In this document: positions 38,112-48,889 of the stretch, piece after piece | Layout: each line of letters opens with the position of its first letter | How positions within the stretch are numbered: position 1 is the stretch's first letter | Source of the DNA: Mycobacterium branderi | GTDB lineage: Bacteria > Actinomycetota > Actinomycetes > Mycobacteriales > Mycobacteriaceae | Assembly: GCF_010728725.1 (NCBI RefSeq) | Contig: NZ_AP022606.1 | Location: 4,464,001-4,528,000, forward strand | Length of the DNA stretch: 64,000 bases | Direction of reading: 5' to 3' | Program-made: the position numbers and the translations under genes | Notes under the pieces: model-generated | Seen by the model: only the letters and a program-made list of their open reading frames with translations | The model's database searches: none | Told to the model about the DNA's origin: nothing

Positions 38112-38124
38112 TGAACGAGCACTC

Positions 38125-40917
38125 TCAGCCGAGGACGGCGCGGGTGGACGCGACCGCGACCTCCGAGGCGTTGCCGTTTCCGCTTGCTTGGGCCACGGCC
38201 CGCCTGGTGGAGGCCATGCGCTGCAGTGCCGCCTCGGTGAACACCGACAGTCCGAGCTCGGGGTTGTAGCCGTGGATCTCCTTCACGTCGAGCTCGGCGA
38301 GGAAATACAGGATCTCCTTGGAGATCACCTGACCCGGGACCAGCACCGGGAAGCCCGGCGGGTAGGGCACCACAAACGTGGTGGACACCAACGGTTTTCC
38401 CTCGGCGAGTCGGCGCCCGGCCGCACCGAGCTGAACGTGTTCGCGGTCGGAATCCTCGTATCCGGCGTAGAAGGCCGACCGCATGTCGCCGAACGAGCAA
38501 GAGCTGTCGGGACGGAATGCGTTGTCGAATTCGCTGAAATCGGGCAGCGCGGGCAGATCCTCGGTGATCTCCTCGACCCGGCGCTCGTGCAGCGTGCGGT
38601 CTTCCGTGCCGGCCGCGGCCAGGTTGCGCTCGAAATCGGCGGCCACCCGCCGCAGCGCGTCGAGCAGGTAGTGCACGCTCGACCAGGTGACGCCGATCGT
38701 GAAGATCAGCAGCACGCTGTTGATCGACGTCTTGTTAATCTGGATGCCGAATCGGTTCATCAGGATCTTCTCGCGAAACTCGTACCCGTTCATGCCGGTC
38801 TTCCCGATGAACAGGGTGACGCGCGTCGGGTCCAGCACGAACTGGTCCGAACGCCACGCCTCGTTCCACTCCGCCAGTGCGCCCTGACGCACCTGCCGGT
38901 ACGAGCTGACCGTCGAGGCCCGAAACTCCTCAGGCACCAGGTCGGATTCGTCGAGGATGCGAAACCACTTGCCGATCAACCGGTCTTTGCGGACCCGGTG
39001 CCGAAACACCAGCGCCATGTCGTAGACGTAGCGGACCATCTCGAAGCCCTCGATGTCGACCTGCCGGCGCGCCAGGTCCAGCGACGCGAGCAGTTGCTGG
39101 TTGGGCGAGGTGGAGGTGTGAGTCAAAAACGCCTCACCGAAGGCGTCGCGGCTTTTGGCCTGGAAATCCTGGTCGCGGATGTGGATCATCGACGCCTGCC
39201 GCAACGCCGACAGCGACTTGTGCGTGGAATGTGTTGCGTAAACCCGGATTCGGGCGCGGCCGGGCTCCGGCAGCAGCCGATGGTTGACCCAGTCGGCGCG
39301 CTCGACCCCGTCCATCTCGACACGCCATTGGCGGTATTCCTCGGCATAGGCAGGCGAGGACAGCATCGCTTCCAGTTGCTGGGCGGCGATCATCGCGGTG
39401 CGCTGGCGCGCCCACGGCACCGCGGTCGCGAACGCGTACCACGCCTCGTCCCACAGAAAGCAGATGTCCGGCTTGATCGCCAGCACCTCCTCCATCACGC
39501 GGCGCGGGTTGTAGACGACGCCGTCGAACGTGCAGTTCGTCAGCAGCAGCATGCGCACCCGGTCCAACTGGCCGGCCGCCTCGAGGTCGAGCAGCGCCTG
39601 TTTGATGGTGGCCAGCGAGACCGCGCCGTAGACCGCGAAGGACGTGAGCGGATAGGCGTCCAGATACAGCGGGTAGGCCCCGGCCAACACCAGGCCGTAG
39701 TGATGCGACTTGTGGCAGTTGCGGTCGATGAGCACGATGTCGCCGGGCCGGGTGAGCGCCTGTACCACAATCTTGTTGGCAGTCGAGGTGCCGTTGGTGA
39801 CGAAGTAGGTCGAATTGGCGTTCCATGTCACTGCGGCCTTGTCCATCGCCGCCCGGATCGCGCCGTGCGGATCCAGCAGCGAGTCGAGCCCGCCCGACGT
39901 CGACGACGTCTCGGCCATGAAGATGTTGCGACCGTAGAACTCACCCATGTCGTGCAGCGACTTGGAGTTGAAGATGCTGGCGCCGCGCGCGACGGGCAGG
40001 GCGTGGAACTGGCCGACCGGTGCGGCGGCGTAGGCGCGCAGCGCGTCGAAAAACGGTGTGGCGTAACGGTTCCGGATGCCGGCGAGCACCGTGCTGTAGA
40101 GGTCGGTGACGTCGTTGAGCCGGTAGAACGTGCGGTCGTAGACGTCGGGCTCGTCCTCGGTCTCCGCGGCAATCGACTCGTCGGTGAGCAGATACAGGTC
40201 GATGTGCGGGCGTAGTTCGCGGATCCACTCCCCGCATTCCACCCAGTCGTAGCTGGCCACGACTTTGTCGCTGGCGCCGAGCAACGTCGTCATCAACGGC
40301 ACCCGGTCACGCGAACGCAGCGGTATGTCATGGCGGATGATTGCGGCCTGGATCTCGCCGTTGAGCGCGACGGCCGTGATCGCGTCCTCGACGCTCGGCA
40401 CCACCAGCAGCTCGATCTGCACGTCATCGGCGGGGTCGCGCAGCGCGCGCAGGCATTCGACCAGGCTCTCCGGGGCCGTCGCCGGGGAGTCGTCGGCGAG
40501 CAGCACGGTGTAGAACTGTTGTTCCTTGGCCCGCGCCACCAGCTCCTGGTCGGCCAGCGACCCGGACGTGTCGAACAGCGCTGCGCGGTCGCCGTATTCG
40601 GAGAGCAGCCGCACCGCGAGCGACACCTCCTCGGCGAGCCGCACCGTGGCCATGTTGTCGAGGTACTCGCGGAAGGCCGCCAGATTCTCCGCGCCCGGGT
40701 ACAGCCAGTACCGCTCGTAGGCCGCGAGCCGCTTGATCAGGCGTTTGGCCCGGGCCGCTTCGTGTGCGGTGTCCAGCCCGGCCCGGTTGAGGACGGCGAG
40801 CTGGTGGCAGGCGTCGTCGAGCAGATTCCACGTGTCCAGCCGGGAGTACGACGGATTGGCTACCGCCGCCAGCGCGGAAACACGAAGTCGTCGGGGGCGT
40901 TTGCCGTCGCGGTCCAT
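38125..40917 (-). CDS. Orn/Lys/Arg decarboxylase-family PLP enzyme (Rv2531c-like)
   Basis: Large fold-type I PLP protein of 930 aa, equivalent to Rv2531c. A long N-terminal wing (about 1-290) precedes the catalytic domain, where the PLP lysine lies in YATHSTHKSLSALRQASM (about residue 570). YFVTNGTSTANKIVVQAL and FLWDEAWYAF are the substrate and PLP ring segments. It likely decarboxylates a basic amino acid; which one is not shown. It is followed after 13 nt by pucR and preceded after 27 nt by the Rv2532c-like gene. Confidence 0.87.
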   Translation of the reverse strand: MDRDGKRPRRLRVSALAAVANPSYSRLDTWNLLDDACHQLAVLNRAGLDTAHEAARAKRLIKRLAAYERYWLYPGAENLAAFREYLDNMATVRLAEEVSLAVRLLSEYGDRAALFDTSGSLADQELVARAKEQQFYTVLLADDSPATAPESLVECLRALRDPADDVQIELLVVPSVEDAITAVALNGEIQAAIIRHDIPLRSRDRVPLMTTLLGASDKVVASYDWVECGEWIRELRPHIDLYLLTDESIAAETEDEPDVYDRTFYRLNDVTDLYSTVLAGIRNRYATPFFDALRAYAAAPVGQFHALPVARGASIFNSKSLHDMGEFYGRNIFMAETSSTSGGLDSLLDPHGAIRAAMDKAAVTWNANSTYFVTNGTSTANKIVVQALTRPGDIVLIDRNCHKSHHYGLVLAGAYPLYLDAYPLTSFAVYGAVSLATIKQALLDLEAAGQLDRVRMLLLTNCTFDGVVYNPRRVMEEVLAIKPDICFLWDEAWYAFATAVPWARQRTAMIAAQQLEAMLSSPAYAEEYRQWRVEMDGVERADWVNHRLLPEPGRARIRVYATHSTHKSLSALRQASMIHIRDQDFQAKSRDAFGEAFLTHTSTSPNQQLLASLDLARRQVDIEGFEMVRYVYDMALVFRHRVRKDRLIGKWFRILDESDLVPEEFRASTVSSYRQVRQGALAEWNEAWRSDQFVLDPTRVTLFIGKTGMNGYEFREKILMNRFGIQINKTSINSVLLIFTIGVTWSSVHYLLDALRRVAADFERNLAAAGTEDRTLHERRVEEITEDLPALPDFSEFDNAFRPDSSCSFGDMRSAFYAGYEDSDREHVQLGAAGRRLAEGKPLVSTTFVVPYPPGFPVLVPGQVISKEILYFLAELDVKEIHGYNPELGLSVFTEAALQRMASTRRAVAQASGNGNASEVAVASTRAVLG

Positions 40918-40944
40918 ATGGCCAGTGTGTCCCTTGGCAGTGCC

Positions 40945-41319
40945 TCAGTCCTCGAATTCGTCGTCGGGTCTACTGCGGTTGATCGCCATCCACCGTCGCA
41001 CCGGCAGATCCCAGCGACGCGGCGCCACATCGGTGACGTCGGACAGCGACCGCACCACCGCCTGGGTCAGCCCCATGATCGCGGCCATCACCGGAAGCAG
41101 CGGCCGGAATGGCTGCGCGGCTGAGCGGACCGTGCTGATGCGCCGCGCCACCACGTAGCGCTCGACGCAGTGATAGAGCCATGCCCCCACACCCAGCGCG
41201 TAGATCGCCAACACCGCCGCAATCGTCGCCTGCCCGTACGCCGCGCACACCACCGCGCCCAGCACGACGGTCGCCGCCAGTATCGCGGCGATGACGACTC
41301 GCAACTCCAGGCGCGTCAT
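40945..41319 (-). CDS. small membrane protein (Rv2532c-like)
   Basis: Hypothetical protein of 124 aa with two or three N-terminal hydrophobic segments (about 7-30, 34-50, perhaps 72-90) and a polar C-terminus ending DDEFED. It keeps the position of Rv2532c after nusB. It overlaps nusB by 4 nt (ATGA), so it is translationally coupled to it. Function unknown. Confidence 0.75.
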   Translation of the reverse strand: MTRLELRVVIAAILAATVVLGAVVCAAYGQATIAAVLAIYALGVGAWLYHCVERYVVARRISTVRSAAQPFRPLLPVMAAIMGLTQAVVRSLSDVTDVAPRRWDLPVRRWMAINRSRPDDEFED

Positions 41320-41798
41320 GACTTACGGTCGCGTACCGCCGCAGCCGCGGCCCGGATCTGCGGCGTCACCAGCATCACCTGACCCAGCACCCCGTTGACG
41401 AAACCCGGCGAGTCGTCGGTGGACAGCTCCTTGGCCAGCTCCACCGCCTCGTCGACGGCGACCGGCTCCGGCACGTCGTCGGCGTGCAACAACTCCCACA
41501 CCGCCACCCGCAGGATGGCCCGGTCCACTGCCGGGAGCCGTTCCAGTGTCCAGCCCTGCAGGTGCGACGAGATCAGGTCGTCGATATGCGCGGCGTGCTC
41601 GGTGACGCCGCGGGCCACCGTCTCGGTGTAGGGGTGCAGCGGCGCCACATCGGGTTTGGCTTCGGCGAGCGCGGCGCGCGCGTCGGCCGCCTGGGCCGGT
41701 GTCACGCCGCGGGCTTCGGCCTCGAAGAGCAGGTCGACGGCGCGTTTGCGGGCCTGGTGGCGTCCCTTGACCGGCCGGACCGGCTTAGGGTCAGGCAC
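41316..41798 (-). CDS. nusB: transcription antitermination protein NusB
   Basis: RNA-binding antitermination factor of 160 aa that acts with NusE on rRNA operons. It has an N-terminal basic segment [21 protein letters not shown] and a helical core with [32 protein letters not shown], split here as [14 protein letters not shown] and [13 protein letters not shown]. Its start overlaps the efp stop by 8 nt. Confidence 0.96.
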   Translation of the reverse strand: MPDPKPVRPVKGRHQARKRAVDLLFEAEARGVTPAQAADARAALAEAKPDVAPLHPYTETVARGVTEHAAHIDDLISSHLQGWTLERLPAVDRAILRVAVWELLHADDVPEPVAVDEAVELAKELSTDDSPGFVNGVLGQVMLVTPQIRAAAAAVRDRKS

Positions 41799-42348
41799 GG
41801 CCCAGGTAGCTGCCGTCGCGGGAGTCGACCTTGAGTTTGTCGCCGGTGTTGATGAACAGCGGGACGTTGATCTGCGCGCCGGTCTCCAGCGTTGCCGGTT
41901 TGGTGCCGGCGGACGACCGGTCGCCCTGCAGGCCGGGCTCGGTGTGGGTGACCTCCAACTCGACCGTCACCGGCAGCTCGATGTAGAGCGGCGAGCCGTT
42001 GTGGAAGGCCACCTGCACCGGCATGCCTTCGAGCAGAAACTTGGCGCCGTCGCCGACCAGCGACTCCGGCAGGTGATGCTGCTCGTAGTCTTCGCTGTCC
42101 ATGAACACGAAGTCCGAGCCGTCGCGGTACAGATAGGTGGTGTCGCGGCGATCTACGGTGGCCGTTTCCACCTTCACCCCGGCGTTGTAGGTCTTGTCGA
42201 CCACCTTGCCGGAGAGCACGTTCTTGAGCTTGGTGCGCACGAACGCGGGGCCCTTGCCGGGTTTGACGTGCTGAAACTCGACGATTTGCCAGAGCTGGCC
42301 GTCGATCACCAGCACCAGGCCGTTCTTGAAGTCGGCAGTCGTTGCCAC
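41791..42348 (-). CDS. efp: elongation factor P
   Basis: Translation factor of 185 aa that relieves stalling at polyproline. Three OB-type domains are seen. The tip loop of domain I reads PGKGPA with Lys32 flanked symmetrically by Gly and Pro, the actinobacterial form reported to work without lysine modification. No epmA, ymfI or other modification gene is nearby. It follows pepQ by 15 nt. Confidence 0.97.
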   Translation of the reverse strand: MATTADFKNGLVLVIDGQLWQIVEFQHVKPGKGPAFVRTKLKNVLSGKVVDKTYNAGVKVETATVDRRDTTYLYRDGSDFVFMDSEDYEQHHLPESLVGDGAKFLLEGMPVQVAFHNGSPLYIELPVTVELEVTHTEPGLQGDRSSAGTKPATLETGAQINVPLFINTGDKLKVDSRDGSYLGRA

Positions 42349-42363
42349 GGTCTTCTACGTCTC

Positions 42364-43446
42364 CTAGAGAATCGCCAGTTCTTTGGGGAACCGGGTAAGC
42401 AATTCGGGGCCTTGCGTTCCCACGACCAACGTGTCCTCGATGCGGACGCCGCCACGGTCGGGCACATAGACACCGGGCTCCACCGTCACCACAGAGCCCG
42501 CACGTAGTGTACCGGCGGCGCTGGCGCTGATCCCCGGCGCTTCGTGGATCTGCAAGCCCACCCCGTGGCCCAGCCCGTGCCCGAAATGGTCGCCGTGGCC
42601 GGCGTCGACGATCACCTGACGGGCTGCGCCGTCCACCTCGGACAGGACCGCGCCGGGGTGCAGCGCGTCGCGCCCGGCCTGCTGTGCGGCGGCGACCAGT
42701 TGATAGATCTCTCGCTGCCAATCGGCGGCAGGGCCCAACACGAAAGTGCGAGTCATGTCGGAGTGATAGCCGGCGACCAACGCGCCGAAATCGATCTTGA
42801 CGAAGTCGCCGGCGGCCAGCACCGCGTCGGTCGGGCGATGATGCGGGATCGCCGAATTGGCCCCGGCGGCAACAATTGTCTCGAACGACACCCCGTCTGC
42901 GCCGTGGTCGAGCATCAGGGCCTCCAACTCGCGGCCCATCTCGCGTTCGGTCCGGCCCGGCCGCAGCCCGCCGCGCTCGACAAGGTCGGCCAGCGCGGCG
43001 TCGGCGGCCTCGCACGCCAGTCGCAGCAACGCGACCTCGCCGGCGTCCTTGACCTCACGCAGCGCTTCCACCGTTCGCGGCGCGCGGACCAATTCAGCGC
43101 CGCCCGCCTCGTCGGCCAGGGCGTCGAAGCCGTCGACCGTGACCACGTGACTTTCGAAGCCCAGCCGCTGCACGCCCGCAGACGCCGCCCGACCGGCCAG
43201 GTGGCGGCCGCAAGCCCGCTCGATGACCACCTCCAGATCCGGTGCCTGTTCGGCGGCCTGGGTGCGGTAGCGCCCGTCGGTGGCCAGCACCGGCGGCCGG
43301 TCGTCGGCGAAAACCAGCAAGGCGGCGTTCGAGCCGGTAAAACCCGACAGGTAGCGGACGTTGACCAGGTCGCTCACCAGCATCGCGTCCAGCCCGGCGG
43401 CGCCGATCTGCGAACTCAGATTGTGTCGACGCTGGGAATGTGTCAC
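42364..43446 (-). CDS. pepQ: Xaa-Pro dipeptidase/aminopeptidase
   Basis: M24 metallopeptidase of 360 aa that cleaves Xaa-Pro bonds. The pita-bread metal site is present: Asp in VKIDFGALVAGYHSDMTRTF, His in HGLGHGVGLQIHEAPG and Glu in VVTVEPGVY. GTG 43446 (VTHSQRRHNL) matches the start of the M. tuberculosis protein; the upstream ATG frame to 43482 overlaps the divergent gene and is rejected. It is paired with efp, so both deal with proline-containing products. Confidence 0.94.
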   Translation of the reverse strand: MTHSQRRHNLSSQIGAAGLDAMLVSDLVNVRYLSGFTGSNAALLVFADDRPPVLATDGRYRTQAAEQAPDLEVVIERACGRHLAGRAASAGVQRLGFESHVVTVDGFDALADEAGGAELVRAPRTVEALREVKDAGEVALLRLACEAADAALADLVERGGLRPGRTEREMGRELEALMLDHGADGVSFETIVAAGANSAIPHHRPTDAVLAAGDFVKIDFGALVAGYHSDMTRTFVLGPAADWQREIYQLVAAAQQAGRDALHPGAVLSEVDGAARQVIVDAGHGDHFGHGLGHGVGLQIHEAPGISASAAGTLRAGSVVTVEPGVYVPDRGGVRIEDTLVVGTQGPELLTRFPKELAIL

Positions 43447-43480
43447 GCCCGACGACGGTACTCGTCTACGCTGTGGCCCC

Positions 43481-44167
43481 ATGAGTAACTGGATGCTGCG
43501 CGGTCTGGTCTACGCCGCCGCGATGGTCGTCGTCCGCCTGTTTCAGGGGGCGTTGATCAACGCTTTTCAAACCCAGGCCGCGTTGATCAGCATTGTGCTG
43601 CTCATCCTCTTCATCATCGGGGTCGTGGCGTGGGGCGTGATCGACGGCCGCGCCGACGCGCGGGTGCAGCCCGACCCGGACCGTCGCGCCGACCTGGCGA
43701 TGGTGTGGCTGCTGGCCGGACTGGTGGCAGGCATCGTCAGTGGCGCGGTCGCCTGGCTGATCTCACTGCTCTACAAGGGCCTGTACGCCGGCGGGCTGAT
43801 CAACGAGATCACCACGTTCGCCGCGTTCACGGCGCTGCTGGTGTTCCTCGGCGGAATCGGCGGGGCGACGCTGGGCCGCTGGCTCGTCGACCGCAAGGGT
43901 GAGTACGAGCCGCAGCCGCGCGGCGGCGCCGCGGAGGACCGCGTCGACACCGACGTGTTCGCGGCGGTCCGACCCGAGGACACCGCCACCCAGGGGGGCG
44001 CCATGCCGCAGGAGCAGACGTCGTCGGTGGCCACGGCCGAACGGGAAGCGACCACGGCGCCGCAGCCTACCTACAGCGAGTCACCGACCGAGGAAATCAA
44101 GCTGTCCGACGTACAGCGGCCCGCTGAAGAGGCGGAGCAGACCAAGCCCGACGAAGAACAGCGTTAG
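43481..44167 (+). CDS. B-4DMT-type membrane protein (Rv2536-like)
   Basis: Protein of 228 aa with four predicted transmembrane segments (about 8-28, 32-54, 75-100 and 108-133) and an acidic, Pro/Glu/Thr-rich cytosolic tail of about 90 aa. It is the equivalent of Rv2536, sitting rightward between the leftward pepQ and aroQ genes. TACGCT (43467-43472) lies 8 nt before the ATG, a near-leaderless promoter. Function unknown. Confidence 0.8.
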   Translation: MSNWMLRGLVYAAAMVVVRLFQGALINAFQTQAALISIVLLILFIIGVVAWGVIDGRADARVQPDPDRRADLAMVWLLAGLVAGIVSGAVAWLISLLYKGLYAGGLINEITTFAAFTALLVFLGGIGGATLGRWLVDRKGEYEPQPRGGAAEDRVDTDVFAAVRPEDTATQGGAMPQEQTSSVATAEREATTAPQPTYSESPTEEIKLSDVQRPAEEAEQTKPDEEQR

Positions 44168-44170
44168 CGG

Positions 44171-44207
44171 CGATCGCAAGCGCGGCGAAGCCGGGCGCAG
44201 CGGGTCG
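44171..44207 (+). repeat. 37-bp interspersed repeat, copy 1
   Basis: Identical, in inverse orientation, to 50085-50121. It lies in the 51-bp convergent gap between the Rv2536-like gene and aroQ. The sequence is GC-rich and begins CGATCGCAAGCGCGGCG. Confidence 0.75.
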
Positions 44208-44218
44208 ACGCCAATTAC

Positions 44219-45775
<1,557 letters not shown>

Positions 45776-46393
45776 TCATTTGCCCGCCTCGGCGCGGCGC
45801 GCGGCGGCCAGGGTGGCCGGCGTGACCGGGGTGGGCGGCCCGGGTTCGACGTCGAGTCGGCGGCGCCCGCACCGTCGAGTCTTCTCGCGATTCTCCAGTC
45901 GCGACATGATGTAGCGCACGACCGCACCGGGATTGCGCCGGTTGGTGTTGACCCGGATGGTGGCGACTCGCCGGTACAGCGGAACCCGTTGCGACATCAG
46001 CGCCCGGAACTTCTCGGCGCGGTCCGGCCCGGCCAACAGCGGGCGCGCGGTATTGCCGCCGGTGCGCCGCACCCCTTCGGCGGCGGTGATCTCCAGAAAG
46101 ACCACGGTGTGGCCGCTTAGCGCGGCGCGCACGCCGGGCGTGGTGACGGCGCCGCCGCCGAGCGACACCACACCGTCGTGCTCGGCCAGCGCCCGGCGCA
46201 CCACCTGCTCCTCGATGCGACGGAACTCCTTCTCGCCGTCGGTGGCGAAGATGTCGGCGATGGTGCGCCCGGTCTCCGCCTCGATCGCCACGTCGGTGTC
46301 GAGCATCTCGACGCCGAGCGCCTTGGCCAGCCGACGGCCGATCGTGGACTTGCCCGACCCGGGCAAGCCCACCAGCACCGCCTTGGGTGCCAT
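45776..46393 (-). CDS. aroK: shikimate kinase
   Basis: Fifth shikimate step, 205 aa. It has the P-loop GLPGSGKST at about 9-17, shikimate-binding DTD and FRRIEEQ, GGGAVT, and the lid with RPLLAG. About 30 extra residues at the C-terminus, basic then Pro/Ala-rich, go beyond the usual 175-aa enzyme. The start shares one base with the aroC stop (TAATG), indicating coupling. The longer upstream frame over aroC is rejected. Confidence 0.95.
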   Translation of the reverse strand: MAPKAVLVGLPGSGKSTIGRRLAKALGVEMLDTDVAIEAETGRTIADIFATDGEKEFRRIEEQVVRRALAEHDGVVSLGGGAVTTPGVRAALSGHTVVFLEITAAEGVRRTGGNTARPLLAGPDRAEKFRALMSQRVPLYRRVATIRVNTNRRNPGAVVRYIMSRLENREKTRRCGRRRLDVEPGPPTPVTPATLAAARRAEAGK

Positions 46394-47607
46394 TACCCGG
46401 ACGCCCGGACTTCGGTCGCAGGCTCGCGCTCGGCTACCGAACGCAAGTAGCCCTCGACGTTGCGGCGGGTTTCGGCCAGCGAATCGCCGCCGAACTTCTC
46501 CAGCACCGCGCGGGCCAGCACCAGGGCCACCATGGTTTCCACCACTACCCCGGCGGCGGGCACCGCGCACACGTCGGAGCGCTGGTGGATGGCGACGGCC
46601 TCGTCGCCGGTGGCCATGTCGACGGTCGCCAGCGCGCGCGGGACGGTGGAGATCGGCTTCATCGCGGCCCGCACCCGTAACGGTTGGCCGTTGGTCATGC
46701 CGCCCTCCAGCCCACCGGCCCGGTTGGTGGAGCGCACGACGCCGTCGGGCCCGGGGTACATCTCGTCGTGGGCGCGGCTGCCGCGGCGGCGCGCGGTCTC
46801 GAACCCGTCGCCGATTTCGACGCCCTTGATCGCCTGGATGCCCATCACCGCGCCCGCGAGCTGGCTGTCGAGCCGGTTGTCGCCGCTGGTGAACGACCCG
46901 ATGCCGACGGGCAGGCCGTAGGCGACCACCTCGACGACACCGCCGAGCGTGTCGCCGTCTTTCTTGGCGGCCTCGATCTCGGTGATCATGGCTGCTTCGG
47001 CGGCTTTGTCATGCGCACGCACAGGGCTGGCGTCGATCGCGGGCAGGTCGTCGGGCTGCGGCGGCGGGCCGTCGTAGGGCTGTGATGCGCCGATGGAGAC
47101 GACGTGGGAGAGCACGTCGACGCCGAGCGCTTGCTTGAGGAAGTGGCGGGCAACGGTGCCGGCCGCGACGCGGGCGGCGGTCTCGCGGGCGCTGGCCCGC
47201 TCCAGCACCGGCCGGGCGTCGTCGAAGCCGTACTTGAGCATGCCGGCGTAGTCGGCGTGGCCGGGCCGCGGCCGGGTCAGCGGGGCGTTGCGGGCCCCGT
47301 CTAGTGCGGCGGGGTCGACCGGGTCGGGGGCCATCACCTCTTCCCACTTGGGCCACTCAGTGTTGGCGATCTCGACGGCGATCGGCCCGCCCAGCGTGCT
47401 GCCATGCCGCACCCCGGCCAGGATGGTCACCTGGTCGCGCTCGAATTTCATCCGGGCGCCGCGGCCATAGCCGAGTCGGCGGCGCGCCAACTGGGCGGCG
47501 ATGTCCTCGGAGGTGACGGCCACCCCGGCGACCATGCCCTCCAGCACGGCCACCAGCGCGCGGCCGTGGGATTCACCGGCAGTGGTCCAACGCAACACGC
47601 GTCCCAT
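46393..47607 (-). CDS. aroC: chorismate synthase
   Basis: Seventh shikimate step, FMN-dependent, 404 aa (aroF in M. tuberculosis naming). [20 protein letters not shown] opens the chain; [20 protein letters not shown] and [15 protein letters not shown] are the FMN/EPSP segments. The start is the ATG at 47607, or nine bases later at GTG 47598 by analogy with the M. tuberculosis protein. In M. tuberculosis a run of toxin-antitoxin and hypothetical genes follows; here the prepilin-peptidase gene is only 75 bp away. Confidence 0.97.
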   Translation of the reverse strand: MGRVLRWTTAGESHGRALVAVLEGMVAGVAVTSEDIAAQLARRRLGYGRGARMKFERDQVTILAGVRHGSTLGGPIAVEIANTEWPKWEEVMAPDPVDPAALDGARNAPLTRPRPGHADYAGMLKYGFDDARPVLERASARETAARVAAGTVARHFLKQALGVDVLSHVVSIGASQPYDGPPPQPDDLPAIDASPVRAHDKAAEAAMITEIEAAKKDGDTLGGVVEVVAYGLPVGIGSFTSGDNRLDSQLAGAVMGIQAIKGVEIGDGFETARRRGSRAHDEMYPGPDGVVRSTNRAGGLEGGMTNGQPLRVRAAMKPISTVPRALATVDMATGDEAVAIHQRSDVCAVPAAGVVVETMVALVLARAVLEKFGGDSLAETRRNVEGYLRSVAEREPATEVRASG

Positions 47608-47682
47608 CTTCCCACGTTGCCCGTCGGCCTACGCCCAGCGTGTACTCAGGGCGAGAAATCGCCGCGGAATTCACCGCCGTGG

Positions 47683-48090
47683 CTACCAGAGAGCCAGGCC
47701 CACAGCCATCGCGCTCGCCAGGCACATCGACGGACCATGCGGCACGCTGCGGATGCCGACAAGCAGCGCCACCATGGCCGTGAGCAGCGGCGCGCCGAGC
47801 GCCGCCAGCAACCACACGTCGACACCGAACCAGCCGGTCAGCGCGCCCACCCCGAGCGCCAGCTTCACGTCGCCGGCACCCATCGCGGCCGGCGACACCC
47901 AATGCACGGCGAGGTATACCGCCGCCAATGCGAGCGCCCCGGCCAGCGCCGGCAGGCCGCGCCCAGCCAGCGTCGCAGCCAGCAGGATCGCGGCGGCCCC
48001 GGGCAGGGTGAGCCAGTTGGGCAGCCGTCGGCGCCGGACGTCGTAGCCGGTGAGCGCGGCCATCCAGCACAGCACCGCCCCCGCCAGCAT
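47683..48090 (-). CDS. prepilin-type peptidase (A24, short form, Rv2551c-like)
   Basis: Membrane protein of 135 aa with about four transmembrane segments. The type IV prepilin peptidase aspartates appear as ALTGYDVRRRRLPNWLTLPG (Asp near residue 16) and MGAGDVKLALGVGALTGW (Asp near 70). The N-terminal cysteine-rich methylase domain of PilD is missing, as in the TadV/short A24 form. No pilin gene is nearby, so its substrate is unclear. It is 10 nt downstream of aroE. Confidence 0.8.
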   Translation of the reverse strand: MLAGAVLCWMAALTGYDVRRRRLPNWLTLPGAAAILLAATLAGRGLPALAGALALAAVYLAVHWVSPAAMGAGDVKLALGVGALTGWFGVDVWLLAALGAPLLTAMVALLVGIRSVPHGPSMCLASAMAVGLALW

Positions 48091-48100
48091 GCGCGGCAGG

Positions 48101-48889
48101 CTAGCCGACGGCAGCCGCCATTGCCTCTCGCGGCGCGGGCCGGCCTGTGAATAGTTCGACCTGCGCGAACGCCTGATGCAGCAGCATCTGCAGGCCGCCG
48201 ATGACCCGACCACCCGCCGCGGCCACCGCGTCGGCCAGCGGTGTCGGCCACGGGTCGTAGATCGCGTCCAGGAGCACCGGGACCCGGGCCAGTGTCTGCG
48301 CATACCGTGCCGCGACGTCGGCCGGCAGCGTGTTCACTAACAAACTCGGCTGGTCAAGTGGCGTGCCCAGGTCACAGAACCGGGTCGGCACGCCGACCTT
48401 CGCGCCCAGTTGCACCAGCCGGGCGGCCTTCTCTGGATTCCGCGCGACCACCGTGATGCCGCTGACCCCGAGCTCGGCCAGGGCCACCACCACCGCCGGC
48501 GCGGTGCCACCCGACCCCGCGACTACTGCCCGTCCCGACGCCGCGCCGAGAGCTCCCGTCACGCCGTCGACGTCGGTGTTGTCGGCGAGCCAGCCGCGCT
48601 GCGTACGCACGAGCGTGTTGGCCGAGCCGACCAATTCCGCGCGGGCGGTGTGCTCGTCGGCGAAGCGCAGCGCCGCGAACTTGCCCGGCATCGTCACCGA
48701 CACACCGACCCACTCTGGGCCGAAGCCGGCGACCACGCCCGGCAGTTCGGCGGCGTCGCATTCGATGCGCTCGTAAGTCCAGTCCAGGCCCATCGCGCGA
48801 TAAGCGGCCAGGTGCAGCTGCGGGGAGCGTGAATGCGCGATCGGCTTGCCGAGCACGCCCGCCCGTCTAGCGGGCGCTATCGAGGACAC
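48101..48889 (-). CDS. aroE: shikimate dehydrogenase
   Basis: NADPH-dependent fourth shikimate step, 262 aa. Substrate site IAHSRSPQLHLAAYRAMG, catalytic Lys in VTMPGKFAALR, NTDVDG, and the nucleotide loop VAGSGGTAPAVV are present. GTG 48889 is chosen, overlapping the mltG 3' end by 23 nt; the upstream frame to 49024 is inside mltG and rejected. It sits with mltG-ruvX-alaS as in other mycobacteria. Confidence 0.95.
   Translation of the reverse strand: MSSIAPARRAGVLGKPIAHSRSPQLHLAAYRAMGLDWTYERIECDAAELPGVVAGFGPEWVGVSVTMPGKFAALRFADEHTARAELVGSANTLVRTQRGWLADNTDVDGVTGALGAASGRAVVAGSGGTAPAVVVALAELGVSGITVVARNPEKAARLVQLGAKVGVPTRFCDLGTPLDQPSLLVNTLPADVAARYAQTLARVPVLLDAIYDPWPTPLADAVAAAGGRVIGGLQMLLHQAFAQVELFTGRPAPREAMAAAVG

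Noticed and set aside
38086..40215. 709-codon open frame antisense to the decarboxylase gene
   Set aside because: GC-rich third-position bias opens long antisense frames in this genome. The sequence is His/Arg/Gly-rich low-complexity with no domain, and the opposite strand carries a clear PLP enzyme.
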